Source: Pedobacter cryotolerans
GTDB lineage: Bacteria; Bacteroidota; Bacteroidia; Sphingobacteriales; Sphingobacteriaceae
Length of the DNA stretch: 64,000 bases
NCBI RefSeq assembly: GCF_005116475.1
Contig: NZ_SWBO01000001.1
Span: 496,001 to 560,000, forward strand
Direction: 5' to 3'
Shown: in pieces, positions 19,684 to 27,636 of the stretch
Numbering within the stretch: the first letter of the stretch is position 1
Layout of the letters: each line of letters begins with the position of its first letter
The notes under the pieces: model-generated
The model's input: the letters and a program-made list of their open reading frames with translations, nothing else
What the model was told of the DNA's origin: nothing
Database searches by the model: none
Translations under genes and position numbers: made by a program

Positions 19684-20598
19684 CTAAATTGAGAAATACT
19701 GATTAAGTTTTTCTTTAACAAATCTTTTAATTCTGTTGAGCATTGAACCCTTCCTATTCGCTAAAAAAGTCTTAATCGCTTGGTAAGCCGCTTTATTTTC
19801 TTCAACAACAGTTGGAAAATCTTTAATCGGCTGCGGATTGATAATTACATTGTAAATATCATTTAAGCCTGAGTGTACGCCTGTACCATCATGACCAATA
19901 TTGTTTACTAAAGATTGCGAAGGATTTAAAGTCAATCCACCTTTTAAAAAGATAGAAGCATACCATCTAATTGCCCAAGAGTTGTTTTTACCTTTCTTGA
20001 AATCTTGCATCTGTTTCCAGAAATTCATGGTTCCTTCTATAGCAAATTCACTTTTCTTTTTACTATCAAACTTTTTAAGCAGTGTATCTATATTCGGTTC
20101 GAAATGTTGCCAAGCACGATCCCAAGTTGCCCAACCCCAACTTGTGGCAGCTCTATAAAAAAAGCTATCGGGCAAGTTTTTATCAGACAAAACATACATG
20201 TAAGCACCAATGTGCATTACCTTTTCTTCATCGCGATAGCGATTTAAAGCTTCATTAAAATAAGTGAGTGTGTATGGCGATGAAATCAGATCGTCCTCGA
20301 AAACGATAACCTTACCATATGCTGCGTTTAAGCGGGTTACACCTGCAATTACCGAATTGGCCAAACCCAAATTAGTTTTACTTTCTACGATTTCAATAGA
20401 TTTAAATCCGTCAATTTTTTTGATGAATTCCCTAACCTCTGCAACCTTATCGGCATCTGCGTCAGTTTTTGCTCCGTCAGAAAAAATAAATAAACGGCTA
20501 TCGGCTGCTAATTCATTTTGTTTTAAAAACTTAACTGTTCGCTCGGTATGTTGCGGGCGATTGTAAACGAATAAAGCAATAGGAGCAAGGTTTTGCAT
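19684..20598 (-). CDS. Glycosyltransferase (GT2/GNT-I-like fold)
   Basis: A 304-residue GT-A type transferase. It begins PIALFVYNRPQHTERTVKFL and continues with LFIFSDGAKTDAD. The DxD-type metal site is probably in VIVFEDDLISSPYTL. The later ATSWGWATWDRAWQHFE is a recurrent motif of this family, sometimes named HlpA-like hemolytic protein in databases. It is part of the minus-strand polysaccharide gene run. Donor and acceptor are not identifiable. Confidence 0.88.
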   Translation of the reverse strand: MQNLAPIALFVYNRPQHTERTVKFLKQNELAADSRLFIFSDGAKTDADADKVAEVREFIKKIDGFKSIEIVESKTNLGLANSVIAGVTRLNAAYGKVIVFEDDLISSPYTLTYFNEALNRYRDEEKVMHIGAYMYVLSDKNLPDSFFYRAATSWGWATWDRAWQHFEPNIDTLLKKFDSKKKSEFAIEGTMNFWKQMQDFKKGKNNSWAIRWYASIFLKGGLTLNPSQSLVNNIGHDGTGVHSGLNDIYNVIINPQPIKDFPTVVEENKAAYQAIKTFLANRKGSMLNRIKRFVKEKLNQYFSI

Positions 20599-20746
20599 TG
20601 CGGTTATTATTTTGTTCTCGTCATGATGAATTGTTCAGTCGCTTTATACCGATTTTTGTCTTCAAGATAGCTTCGTTGTTTATTTCAGCATCTGCTTAGC
20701 ATAAAAGACCCTGAAATAAATTCAGGGTGACGAACGTAGTAAATAT
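20599..20746. repeat. Intergenic palindromic repeat
   Basis: The gap between the glycosyltransferase and methyltransferase genes contains CCCTGAAATAAATTCAGGG (about 20709-20727), a near-perfect palindrome, followed by TGACG. Sequences of the type TTTCAGGGTCTGTTATGC occur again near 54533. It looks like one of several small dispersed intergenic elements in this genome. Confidence 0.6.
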
Positions 20747-21394
20747 TTATATCTCTAAACAGTTATCTGCCTTGTAAAAAACAGAAGTGGCTTTGTTGTA
20801 AAACAATCCAGGAGATATACCTGTAAATGGTAATTCTTTAAACCCTTTTGCGGTTAAAAATGTTCTGGCTTCTTGATAAGTTTCTCTTTCAGAATCGTCT
20901 AAAACTAAAACTCCATTTGAAGATAAAGCATCCACACTGTGTTTGCAGCAATTTACGCGATCTCTTCCATCTACAATAATTACATCGAATTTTTCTCCTA
21001 ATAAAGATGCTTTTTTGCTGTATTCGCCACCAGTTTCTAAATGTGTAAAAATCATTTCTGCATTGGCAGCTTTCTCTTTAACAATTTTATTGAACCAAGC
21101 TTCATCATGTTCTACAGAAACTACACGTTTTACACGTTGCGCATAAAACAAGGTTGAATTACCTGAGCCATATTCAAAAATGGTTAAGTTTTTATTTAAA
21201 CGAGTTTTGATAAAATCGATGAATGAATAAGTTACCCATGGAATTGGATTGCCTGATTCATCTACTGCTTGATGTGTGTCGAACGCGGTAAACCATCCGA
21301 TAGTTGATAAATAACCTTTATGTCCGTATGATAAAAGTGCTGCTAACCTTTTTGGTTTGCCAATTAATGTAGCTAATGCTTTAAGTTTGCTCAA
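20747..21394 (-). CDS. Class I SAM methyltransferase-like protein
   Basis: A 215-residue protein with a SAM-binding fold: LTIFEYGSGNSTLFYA is motif I, VVSVEHDEAWF is motif II, and FDVIIVDGRDRVNCCKHSV follows. It resembles FkbM-like or spermidine-synthase-like enzymes found in polysaccharide clusters. No ATG is available in frame. Translation probably starts at TTG (21394), which overlaps the TGA of the flippase gene as TTGA, indicating coupling to it. Confidence 0.8.
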   Translation of the reverse strand: MSKLKALATLIGKPKRLAALLSYGHKGYLSTIGWFTAFDTHQAVDESGNPIPWVTYSFIDFIKTRLNKNLTIFEYGSGNSTLFYAQRVKRVVSVEHDEAWFNKIVKEKAANAEMIFTHLETGGEYSKKASLLGEKFDVIIVDGRDRVNCCKHSVDALSSNGVLVLDDSERETYQEARTFLTAKGFKELPFTGISPGLFYNKATSVFYKADNCLEI

Positions 21395-22728
21395 CGTTTA
21401 AATATTTTTTGAAATGCAGATACCAAAAATAATGATTTTAACATCATTATTCCTTGTGTGCGAGTTTTTGGAATAAATAGAATTAAAAATGTAGCCGAAA
21501 AATAGGCAATAACAGTTGCAATTGCAGTTCCCATCATCCCCATGGTAGGGATTAATAAGAAGTTTAAGACGATATTGATGATGGCCCCAAAGCCAGTACG
21601 AATGAATGTGAGTTTGTTATAGCCTTCGGTGATTAAAAATTGACTACTGGCAACTCCTAAAAACACAAATAAACTGCCCCAAACATGAACGGCCAAAACG
21701 GGTGCTGCTGAGGCAAATTCAGGTCTAAATAATTTGTATATTAAAGGTGAGCCGATGCTAATGACGATGGCAAATGATAAACTTAACCAAACCATTAAAT
21801 CAAATAAGTTTTGTAACCTCTTTTTATAACGTTCAGGGTCATCTCGGCGAGCATTTAAAATTGCCGGGAAAAGTGAACTTACAATTACAACCGGTACAAA
21901 ATTTAAGGCTTCACTAAAGATTACTACGGTGTCATAAGCACCAGATGCTGCGGCACCAGCATCGCCCAAAATCTCTTTCAGCATAAGCATGTCTATCTTC
22001 ATGTAAACTGAAACCATAATGCCAGAGACGATTAGCGGCCATGATAAGCTCAACAGTTTTTTAGCTAATGTTTGGTCAAAATTCCAAGTAAAAAAGCTTA
22101 AACCTTGGTTTTTATAAACGATTAAATAACCAACAGAAACCAACAAAATATCAAATACATAAGCGTAAACAAAATAGATCAGCGCTGCTTTAAAATAAAA
22201 AATAAGCACTAGCTTGATGACTGCCGAGAGCAAATTACCTACAATTTGCACTTGCATAATGTATTTTGATTTTACCTCCGATTGGAAATAAGCATCGATA
22301 ATAGTAAGTGACTGAAATACTCCACCAAATGATAAAATGAGAATAAAAAAATAAGGGATATCTGAAAGTGGGAAAAATAGCCAAGCAACATAAATCACTG
22401 GTAAACAGAGCAATCCGGCAGCTGTTTTTAATATAAATGCAGTGCCTAAAATGGCATCTCGATTTTTTGGATATTGATGGAGTTCTTTTACAATAAAGCT
22501 ATCTAAACCTAAACTGGCCAATGCCGCAAAAAGATAAATATAAGCTATAGATGTTTTTAAGACACCATTTCCGGCAGGTAATAAAAAGTTGGCAAGTTGT
22601 ATGCTAATGAACATCTTAATGGCCATGCTGCCAACTCTGCCCAACATTAACCAACCTGTATTTTTAAAATACTTGTTTAGTGCATCTTGATCAAAACCTT
22701 TAATTGCTGGAATTTTCATTAATTGCAA
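21391..22728 (-). CDS. Oligosaccharide flippase (Wzx/MATE-like)
   Basis: A 445-residue integral membrane protein with about 12-14 hydrophobic segments, in the polysaccharide-export (MOP) superfamily that flips lipid-linked sugar units across the inner membrane. Visible parts include the N-terminal NTGWLMLGRVGSMAIKMF, the GVFQSLTIIDAYFQSEVKSKY segment and the late FIRTGFGAIINIVLNFLLIP segment typical of the family. It is the first gene of the minus-strand run, overlaps the methyltransferase by four bases, and supports a role for the cluster in surface glycan export. Confidence 0.92.
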   Translation of the reverse strand: MQLMKIPAIKGFDQDALNKYFKNTGWLMLGRVGSMAIKMFISIQLANFLLPAGNGVLKTSIAYIYLFAALASLGLDSFIVKELHQYPKNRDAILGTAFILKTAAGLLCLPVIYVAWLFFPLSDIPYFFILILSFGGVFQSLTIIDAYFQSEVKSKYIMQVQIVGNLLSAVIKLVLIFYFKAALIYFVYAYVFDILLVSVGYLIVYKNQGLSFFTWNFDQTLAKKLLSLSWPLIVSGIMVSVYMKIDMLMLKEILGDAGAAASGAYDTVVIFSEALNFVPVVIVSSLFPAILNARRDDPERYKKRLQNLFDLMVWLSLSFAIVISIGSPLIYKLFRPEFASAAPVLAVHVWGSLFVFLGVASSQFLITEGYNKLTFIRTGFGAIINIVLNFLLIPTMGMMGTAIATVIAYFSATFLILFIPKTRTQGIMMLKSLFLVSAFQKIFKR

Positions 22729-22752
22729 AGATGCAAAATTAAATGGCTCTAT

Positions 22753-23328
22753 TTAGGTTAATGGTGCGCCAACTGCAACCGCACAATCATGTCCGGGTTG
22801 TCCGTGTGCGGGATTTAATTTTTTTCCTTTTTCATTTAAAATAGGAGTTGCTGATGTTGTTGTAGGTTGCGAAACATTTATTTTGGGTGCCGCATTATTT
22901 GTAGCGCTTTGAGCGCTTTTTGAGCTTAAAGGTGCGCCAACTGCAACCGCACAATCGTGTCCGGGCTGCCCATGAGCTGGATTTAATTTACCGCTACCTG
23001 CTGCTGTTGTAGAAGGTGTTGTTGGTTGAGGAGAAGCAGTTTGAACAACATTTGCTGGTGCTTGTTGTGTTACAGGTGTACTTGTTTTAGCGCCAGCTTT
23101 TAATGGGGCACCAACAGCAATACTGCAATCATGCCCTGGCTGTCCATGTTCTGGATTGGTTAACAAATTACTCGTTGCACCAGTGGCGGTTTTAGTTGGA
23201 GCAGTTGAGTTTTGTAAATCAGCTAATCCGTTAGGCGTTGCAGCATAACTTTGTGCAGTTTCTACTTTTTTGCTATTGTTACAACTTGCAATGCTGATAG
23301 CTAATAAGATATATAATATATTTTTCAT
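22753..23328 (-). CDS. Lipoprotein with three HGQPGH repeats
   Basis: A 191-residue lipoprotein: signal about 3-15, lipobox ending at Cys16 (ISIASC). Three nearly identical 19-residue repeats, NPxHGQPGHDCxxAVGAPL, lie at residues 58-76, 116-134 and 172-190, linked by Thr/Ala/Pro/Gln-rich spacers of about 40 residues. Each repeat has two His and one Cys. This motif is known to me from short Bacteroidota proteins, usually singly, but its function is not. Metal, haem or thiol chemistry is possible but unproven. It lies just upstream of the flippase gene. Confidence 0.8.
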   Translation of the reverse strand: MKNILYILLAISIASCNNSKKVETAQSYAATPNGLADLQNSTAPTKTATGATSNLLTNPEHGQPGHDCSIAVGAPLKAGAKTSTPVTQQAPANVVQTASPQPTTPSTTAAGSGKLNPAHGQPGHDCAVAVGAPLSSKSAQSATNNAAPKINVSQPTTTSATPILNEKGKKLNPAHGQPGHDCAVAVGAPLT

Positions 23329-23365
23329 CGATTTAGGGTTTGTTCAAATATGCAAAATTTAAAGG

Positions 23366-23881
23366 CTATTTGAAACTGTTTTCGATACGCACCAATTGTT
23401 TTAGATGGTGATTTAAATGAACTTCTATAAATCTAAGCCATTGCTTTGCATTTAAATAACCCAATCTTGGGTGTTTAACTTTGATTTGTGGGTTAGCTTG
23501 ATCTACCAATGGTTGTAGTTTAAGTAATTGCAACTCAAAGTCTGTAATAAATTGCTGAGCAGCCATTAAATTTATTTTCTTCACTCTGTCTGCTAATCTT
23601 TTTGGCACTTTATACTTTTTTCCTGGAGGTAATGCTCCAAAAAATAAAATCATCTTGGTAATAAAATGGGTAGGTTTTATTTTTCCTTCTCCAATAATAC
23701 AATTATTGAGTGCCATCAATGAAAGTAAGCTCGAGTCAAAAATGTGCGAGTAAACCTCGCTGTAACTCCAGCCGCCAATTGGTGGGGTAAGCACAAAATC
23801 TTCCTCGCCCTTGGTGCGTAATTTCGCTTGATAAGCATTTACAATTTTAATAATAGATTGGTACACCTTGGTTGTGTTCAT
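23366..23881 (-). CDS. DinB-like four-helix protein
   Basis: A 171-residue protein of the DinB/YfiT-like four-helix-bundle type, whose members often bind a metal through three His. Here candidate ligands are the His in YSEVYSHIFDSS (N-terminal helix) and the HLNHHLKQL pair near residue 157, in the usual positions. The central helix includes NLMAAQQFITDFELQLLKL. No signal peptide. The enzymatic role is unknown; family members include thiol S-transferases. It is co-directional with, and 37 bases before, the HGQPGH lipoprotein gene. Confidence 0.78.
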   Translation of the reverse strand: MNTTKVYQSIIKIVNAYQAKLRTKGEEDFVLTPPIGGWSYSEVYSHIFDSSLLSLMALNNCIIGEGKIKPTHFITKMILFFGALPPGKKYKVPKRLADRVKKINLMAAQQFITDFELQLLKLQPLVDQANPQIKVKHPRLGYLNAKQWLRFIEVHLNHHLKQLVRIENSFK

Positions 23882-23997
23882 GTTGGCTTATTAAACGTTT
23901 ACTACTTTGTAAATCGTATAAAGTTCGTTTTGTTTAGCGTTTCAAACTTTTACAATCTAAGAAAAAAAATTGTCAAAGTGGTGGCACAACTTTCGGT

Positions 23998-24028
23998 ACT
24001 TCGTCAATCTTCTATAGATTGACGAAGT
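23998..24028. other. Perfect 12-bp hairpin, possible terminator
   Basis: ACTTCGTCAATC (23998-24009) pairs with GATTGACGAAGT (24017-24028) across a 7-base loop. On the plus strand the tail is TTATTTT, but no plus-strand gene ends just before it. It may end the minus-strand HAD gene transcript, although the minus-strand tail lacks a T run. Confidence 0.5.
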
Positions 24029-24079
24029 TTATTTTGGTAAGTCTTAAATTTTAAGAAACTAAACAATATTATCAAAGCA

Positions 24080-24769
24080 CTAAAAGTGCGTTAGCAATTC
24101 TTCTAAGTGGGTAATCTGATGTGCTACATCTTCAGGTTTTTCTGCTTTTAGCGGATTAAAAAATATGGCTTTAATACCATAGGCTTGTGCGCCACGAATA
24201 TCTGCTTCTAAACTATCGCCAATCATCACACTTTCTTCTTTTGTAGCCGATGCTTTGGTTAAAGCATGTTCGAAAATTTTGCTGTCTGGTTTGTTTACAC
24301 CAACATCTTCAGAGATAATTACATTTTTAAAGTAAGGATTTAATCCAGACAGATCCATTTTTGTTAATGTAGTTTCTTTAAAACCGTTAGAAATAATATG
24401 TAAATGGTATTTATCTTTCAAATAAGTAAGCACTTTTTCTGCACCGTCAAAAAGGTTGGTTTTCGTCGGACTAATCCTCACATAATCATCTTCAAATTGA
24501 TGTGGAACATGCTCTGGTTTAATCCCAAGCTCCAGAAATGTTTTTCTAAAACGCTCTTCCCTCAGCTTTTCTTTGCTAATTTCACCTAAATGGTATTGTT
24601 GCCAAAGGCGATGGTTGTTGCTGGTGTATAATTCAATAAAGTCCGAACACGATTGTAAGCCAAGGTCTTTTAAGCAATAATGGTCATATAGTTCTGTAAG
24701 TGTTTCCTGTGCGTTGCGATCAAAATCCCAAATGGTATGGTCTAGGTCGAAAAAAATGTGTTTAGTCAA
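24080..24769 (-). CDS. YjjG-family HAD nucleotidase
   Basis: A 229-residue HAD hydrolase of the YjjG type, which dephosphorylates non-canonical pyrimidine nucleotides. The catalytic motif I is FFDLDHTIWDF with both aspartates. The cap has the helical SNNHRLWQQYHLGEISKEKLREERF. Motif II is IISNGF, motif III contains the Lys in VGVNKPDSKIF, and motif IV is MIGDSLEADIRGAQ. All four HAD motifs are intact. The name reflects family resemblance; the substrate is not proven. Confidence 0.92.
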   Translation of the reverse strand: MTKHIFFDLDHTIWDFDRNAQETLTELYDHYCLKDLGLQSCSDFIELYTSNNHRLWQQYHLGEISKEKLREERFRKTFLELGIKPEHVPHQFEDDYVRISPTKTNLFDGAEKVLTYLKDKYHLHIISNGFKETTLTKMDLSGLNPYFKNVIISEDVGVNKPDSKIFEHALTKASATKEESVMIGDSLEADIRGAQAYGIKAIFFNPLKAEKPEDVAHQITHLEELLTHF

Positions 24770-24800
24770 ATTTTAATATCTACTTGATGAATTTTAATTA

Positions 24801-25043
24801 TTATATATTTCCCTCGTGCAAATCCCATATTGGGAAACACATTTCGTAATCATTCCATACAATGTCACCAAATTCAATTTTAAATTTTTTGAACTCTTCC
24901 CCATCCAAATATTTTTTGGTCATGGGATTTTTAGATGATTTTAAAAAATTAATAAAATCAATTGTGCGTTTCTCACCATCAGAAAATTCAAATTCTATTT
25001 TATAATTTTCGAGGTATGTTGCATTAATAATTTCTACAACCAT
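24801..25043 (-). CDS. DUF2442 family protein
   Basis: An 80-residue protein of the DUF2442 family: a short strand-rich start (VVEIINATYLENYKIEFEFSDGEKRTIDF) and a C-terminal half with DIVWNDYEMCFPIWDLHEGN, the recurring WNDYE/CF-type pattern. DUF2442 genes commonly sit after DUF4160 genes, as here, where the decayed DUF4160 gene ends two bases before it. Function unknown; a toxin-antitoxin-like role has been suggested from gene pairing but is not established. Confidence 0.87.
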   Translation of the reverse strand: MVVEIINATYLENYKIEFEFSDGEKRTIDFINFLKSSKNPMTKKYLDGEEFKKFKIEFGDIVWNDYEMCFPIWDLHEGNI

Positions 25044-25045
25044 AA

Positions 25046-25347
25046 CTACAGTTTTTTAGTAATGATTTCTGGTTCTATTGCTTTATTGTAAACGAAAAAT
25101 TCAATCCATTTGTTTACAATTTCAAGCTTATATGCTTCAACAAAAATACTGAAATTCTTTAAGCTTTTATTATCCAATGGTTTTTTGCCTTTAACATCTG
25201 ATATTCTAATTTCTTTAAAAATGCCATCAACGAAAATTATTTCAGCCTTACTTTCCATAGCCTGATATTTACCTGCACATTAATTGGCTCATGATCGTTT
25301 GAGTAGAATAAGATGATTAAGCCTAGATACTCATATAATTTGGGTAT
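25046..25347 (-). pseudogene. DUF4160 gene, frameshifted and lacking ATG start
   Basis: On the minus strand, codons from 25347 read IPKLYEYLGLIILFYSNDHE and then PINVQV, the N-terminal half of a DUF4160 protein, but the expected ATG before PKLYEYLG is ATA (25347-25345). The frame then breaks near 25268-25270. After a one-base shift it continues as KYQAMESKAEIIFVDG and runs to the stop at 25046, giving the C-terminal half (ESKAEIIFV, KWIEFFV). The ATG at 25258 could start only a 70-residue truncated product. Two lesions point to real decay. An intact DUF2442 gene follows two bases on. Confidence 0.75.
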
Positions 25348-25387
25348 AATTTTATTTTAATATTGAGGTTAAATATAGGTGTTATGA

Positions 25388-25705
25388 CTAAAAATAGCCA
25401 CTAACCTTCGTTTCAAGTTCTGCAATCAATTCTTCATCCATATATTGATAATCATCTGGGATTGCTAAAACAATCAACTCTTTTTCAGCTATTTCTTCCC
25501 TAAAATTCTCAGTTAAAATTTGCTTGTGTTTTTTTTTCATTACAAATATTAAATCAGCCCAGTTAATAAGTTTTGCATTAACTTTTATTCGAGCAACCGC
25601 TGATGTTCCTGCTGATCTTACTTGATGAAATCGATGATTTTGAAAAATAGTTTCCGCGGTAGCACTTCGCCATTTATTTCTGCTACAAATAAAAAGAATG
25701 TTCAT
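25388..25705 (-). CDS. Low-molecular-weight protein tyrosine phosphatase-like protein
   Basis: A 105-residue protein with the CX5R phosphate-binding loop at the N terminus (ILFICSRNKWRSATAE, Cys7 to Arg13), followed by VRSAGTSAVA and WADLIFVMKKKHKQIL as in low-molecular-weight tyrosine phosphatases. It is shorter than the usual 150 residues. A possible acid site is in IPDDYQYMD. Short Bacteroidota members of this type are common; the substrate is unknown. It lies eight bases after upp on the same strand, so they may be co-transcribed. Confidence 0.85.
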   Translation of the reverse strand: MNILFICSRNKWRSATAETIFQNHRFHQVRSAGTSAVARIKVNAKLINWADLIFVMKKKHKQILTENFREEIAEKELIVLAIPDDYQYMDEELIAELETKVSGYF

Positions 25706-25713
25706 TTTAAAGT

Positions 25714-26358
25714 TTACATTTTAACACCAAAAGCCAAATCTCCGGCATCTCCTAAACCTGGTACGATGTAAGATTTGCTCGTCATTTCATCATCAATAGC
25801 ACCTAGCCACAAATTTGCTTTTGGTAAATTAGCTCTAACATGTTTAACGCCTTCGCTACTTGCAATGGCAGCAACAATGTGTAGTTTTTCTATTTTGTGC
25901 ACATTAATTAATTCTTTGGCACAAAGCACCATGCTTAAACCAGTTGCCAGCATTGGGTCGGCAAGTATTACTGTTTTTCCTTCTAAGTCTGGTGCAGAAA
26001 TATGCTCCATTTGGATGATGAAATCGCCATTTTTTTTGGTTTTACGGTAAGCCGTAATAAAAGCGCAATCTGCCTTATCGAACACATTTAATAAACCTTG
26101 CTGCATGGGTAAACCAGCTCTTAAAATTGTAGCCAATACAGGTTGTGCTACTAAAATTTTGCTTTTTGCAGTACCTAAAGGTGTTTGTGTATCTATTTCT
26201 TGGTAAGTTAAAGATTTACTAATTTCATAGGCAAAAAACTCGCCCAATCTTTCAAGATTTCTGCGAAAGCGCATCGAGTCTTGCTGAATGTTTTCATCCC
26301 TCAACTCGGCGATAAATGTATTGGCAATAGAATTTGTTTTACTTAGGTCGAAGATCAT
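25714..26358 (-). CDS. upp: Uracil phosphoribosyltransferase
   Basis: Salvage of uracil to UMP using PRPP, in the cytoplasm. The 214-residue protein has the PRPP-binding segment KTVILADPMLATGLSM (equivalent to the usual DPMLATG), the earlier VLATILRAGLPMQQGLLNVF, and the uracil-binding C-terminal region YIVPGLGDAGDLAFG. All family landmarks are present and the length is normal. It is upstream of the PTP-like gene. Confidence 0.96.
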   Translation of the reverse strand: MIFDLSKTNSIANTFIAELRDENIQQDSMRFRRNLERLGEFFAYEISKSLTYQEIDTQTPLGTAKSKILVAQPVLATILRAGLPMQQGLLNVFDKADCAFITAYRKTKKNGDFIIQMEHISAPDLEGKTVILADPMLATGLSMVLCAKELINVHKIEKLHIVAAIASSEGVKHVRANLPKANLWLGAIDDEMTSKSYIVPGLGDAGDLAFGVKM

Positions 26359-26433
26359 AGCTTAAAGATAAGCAAAAGATCACAATTCAGCATTGCTGAA
26401 AAATAAGGAAAACATTCAGGAAAATTTTTGAAA

Positions 26434-26961
26434 TTAAAATTTAACAGCTTGGGTAGCGGTTGGGTAGTTTACTCTCACACTTTTTCTAAATCCGCCATTT
26501 TCTACATGTAAAATGTTCATTTGGTCATCAAACAAATCATAAAGAATAGTATTGCTCACATTCAAATTTTTAAAACTGTTGATGTCTGCAATCTCTATAT
26601 ATACATTGGTTGCTTCGTGATCTATTTCAAAACCAATGTAATTCGCTTTTTTAACTTTTCCATCAACATTAAAACTTAAATGCGCTGCGATGTATTTTTT
26701 AATTAATTCATCCATCGCTTTTTGCATACTTGGCTTAGATAAATCAGTTTTAGTTTTAAATTTCTTCGCTAAAATGTTTTCAAAATCGTCGGTAAAAATA
26801 CGGCAACTAATCTCTAAACCTTTTTCTTTTGGGTTAAAATTAACTTCGGTTGTACTAACATGTAGCGGATGTTTGCTTTTATTCATCAGCCTTGATGGCG
26901 AATAAATGCTTAAAAAGAAAGAAATAAGTAACAATTTAGAAAAGAAGGTTATCATTTGCAA
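26434..26961 (-). CDS. DUF6702 family protein
   Basis: A 175-residue exported protein with an N-terminal signal or anchor (about 4-20, FFSKLLLISFFLSIYS). The core HPLHVSTTEVNFNPKEKGLEISCRIFTDDFENIL matches DUF6702, a Bacteroidota family that usually sits next to the HupE and M1-peptidase genes. The conserved HPLH and the acidic DDFE may bind a ligand or metal. The function is unknown. It is divergent from the HupE-like gene across about 80 bases. Confidence 0.82.
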   Translation of the reverse strand: MQMITFFSKLLLISFFLSIYSPSRLMNKSKHPLHVSTTEVNFNPKEKGLEISCRIFTDDFENILAKKFKTKTDLSKPSMQKAMDELIKKYIAAHLSFNVDGKVKKANYIGFEIDHEATNVYIEIADINSFKNLNVSNTILYDLFDDQMNILHVENGGFRKSVRVNYPTATQAVKF

Positions 26962-27041
26962 CTAAGTTTCGTTTAAAAAAATAAAACATCCTATTTTTAC
27001 TCATCAAAAGTAATAAACGAATTTAAATAACAGATAGATAC

Positions 27042-27626
27042 ATGCCTTTAGCTGATTTTTTATTCTATTTTAAGTTGGGCTGGTCGCACATTGTAAGTTT
27101 AGATGCATTAGATCATCAATTATTTGTATTAGCCTTGGTGGCGGTTTATACTTCAAAAAATACCAAACAAGTTTTAATTTTAGTAACAGCGTTTACCATT
27201 GGGCATTCGCTAACCTTATTATTGAGTGTTTTAGATGTAATTAGGTTTTCGAGTAGCTGGGTAGAATTTTTAATTCCATGTACCATTTTTTTAACGGCAT
27301 TGAGTAATTTTTTCAAGAAGGATTTTTCTATAAAAGCTGTCAATACTAATTACTATCTTGCGTTGCTGTTTGGCTTAATTCATGGAATGGGTTTTGCAAA
27401 TTCTGTAAGAATGATGTTAGCAAAAGACCAAAATATTGGCTGGGGATTGCTTGGCTTTAACGTAGGTTTAGAGGTTGGTCAGATCGTTTTCGTGATTATC
27501 ATTTTATTTTTTACTTGGCTTGCTTTATCTGTTTTTAAAATTAGAAGAAGAGAGTGGGTTATATTTTTATCAGCAGCCGTGTTTAGCCTGGCTTTAAAAA
27601 TGGCTTTAGAACGTATCCCTTTTTAA
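27042..27626 (+). CDS. HupE/UreJ-like membrane protein
   Basis: A 194-residue integral membrane protein with about six hydrophobic segments. HIVSLDALDHQLFVLAL and TIGHSLTLLLS carry the His/Asp residues seen in the HupE/UreJ group of metal-ion permeases, and GLIHGMGFANSVR is a second His-containing segment. Classic members import nickel for hydrogenase or urease, but neither is in the window, and this subgroup sits with a DUF6702 protein and an M1 peptidase. Metal transport is inference. It is ten bases before the M1 gene, so an operon is likely. Confidence 0.82.
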   Translation: MPLADFLFYFKLGWSHIVSLDALDHQLFVLALVAVYTSKNTKQVLILVTAFTIGHSLTLLLSVLDVIRFSSSWVEFLIPCTIFLTALSNFFKKDFSIKAVNTNYYLALLFGLIHGMGFANSVRMMLAKDQNIGWGLLGFNVGLEVGQIVFVIIILFFTWLALSVFKIRRREWVIFLSAAVFSLALKMALERIPF

Positions 27627-27636
27627 ACAAAATACA

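Noticed and set aside
24801..25347. Intact DUF4160/DUF2442 toxin-antitoxin pair
   Set aside because: The DUF4160 gene is frameshifted and lacks an ATG, so the pair is not intact.
27042..27626. Nickel permease for urease or hydrogenase
   Set aside because: HupE/UreJ-like residues are present but no urease or hydrogenase gene is in the window, so the name is left general.
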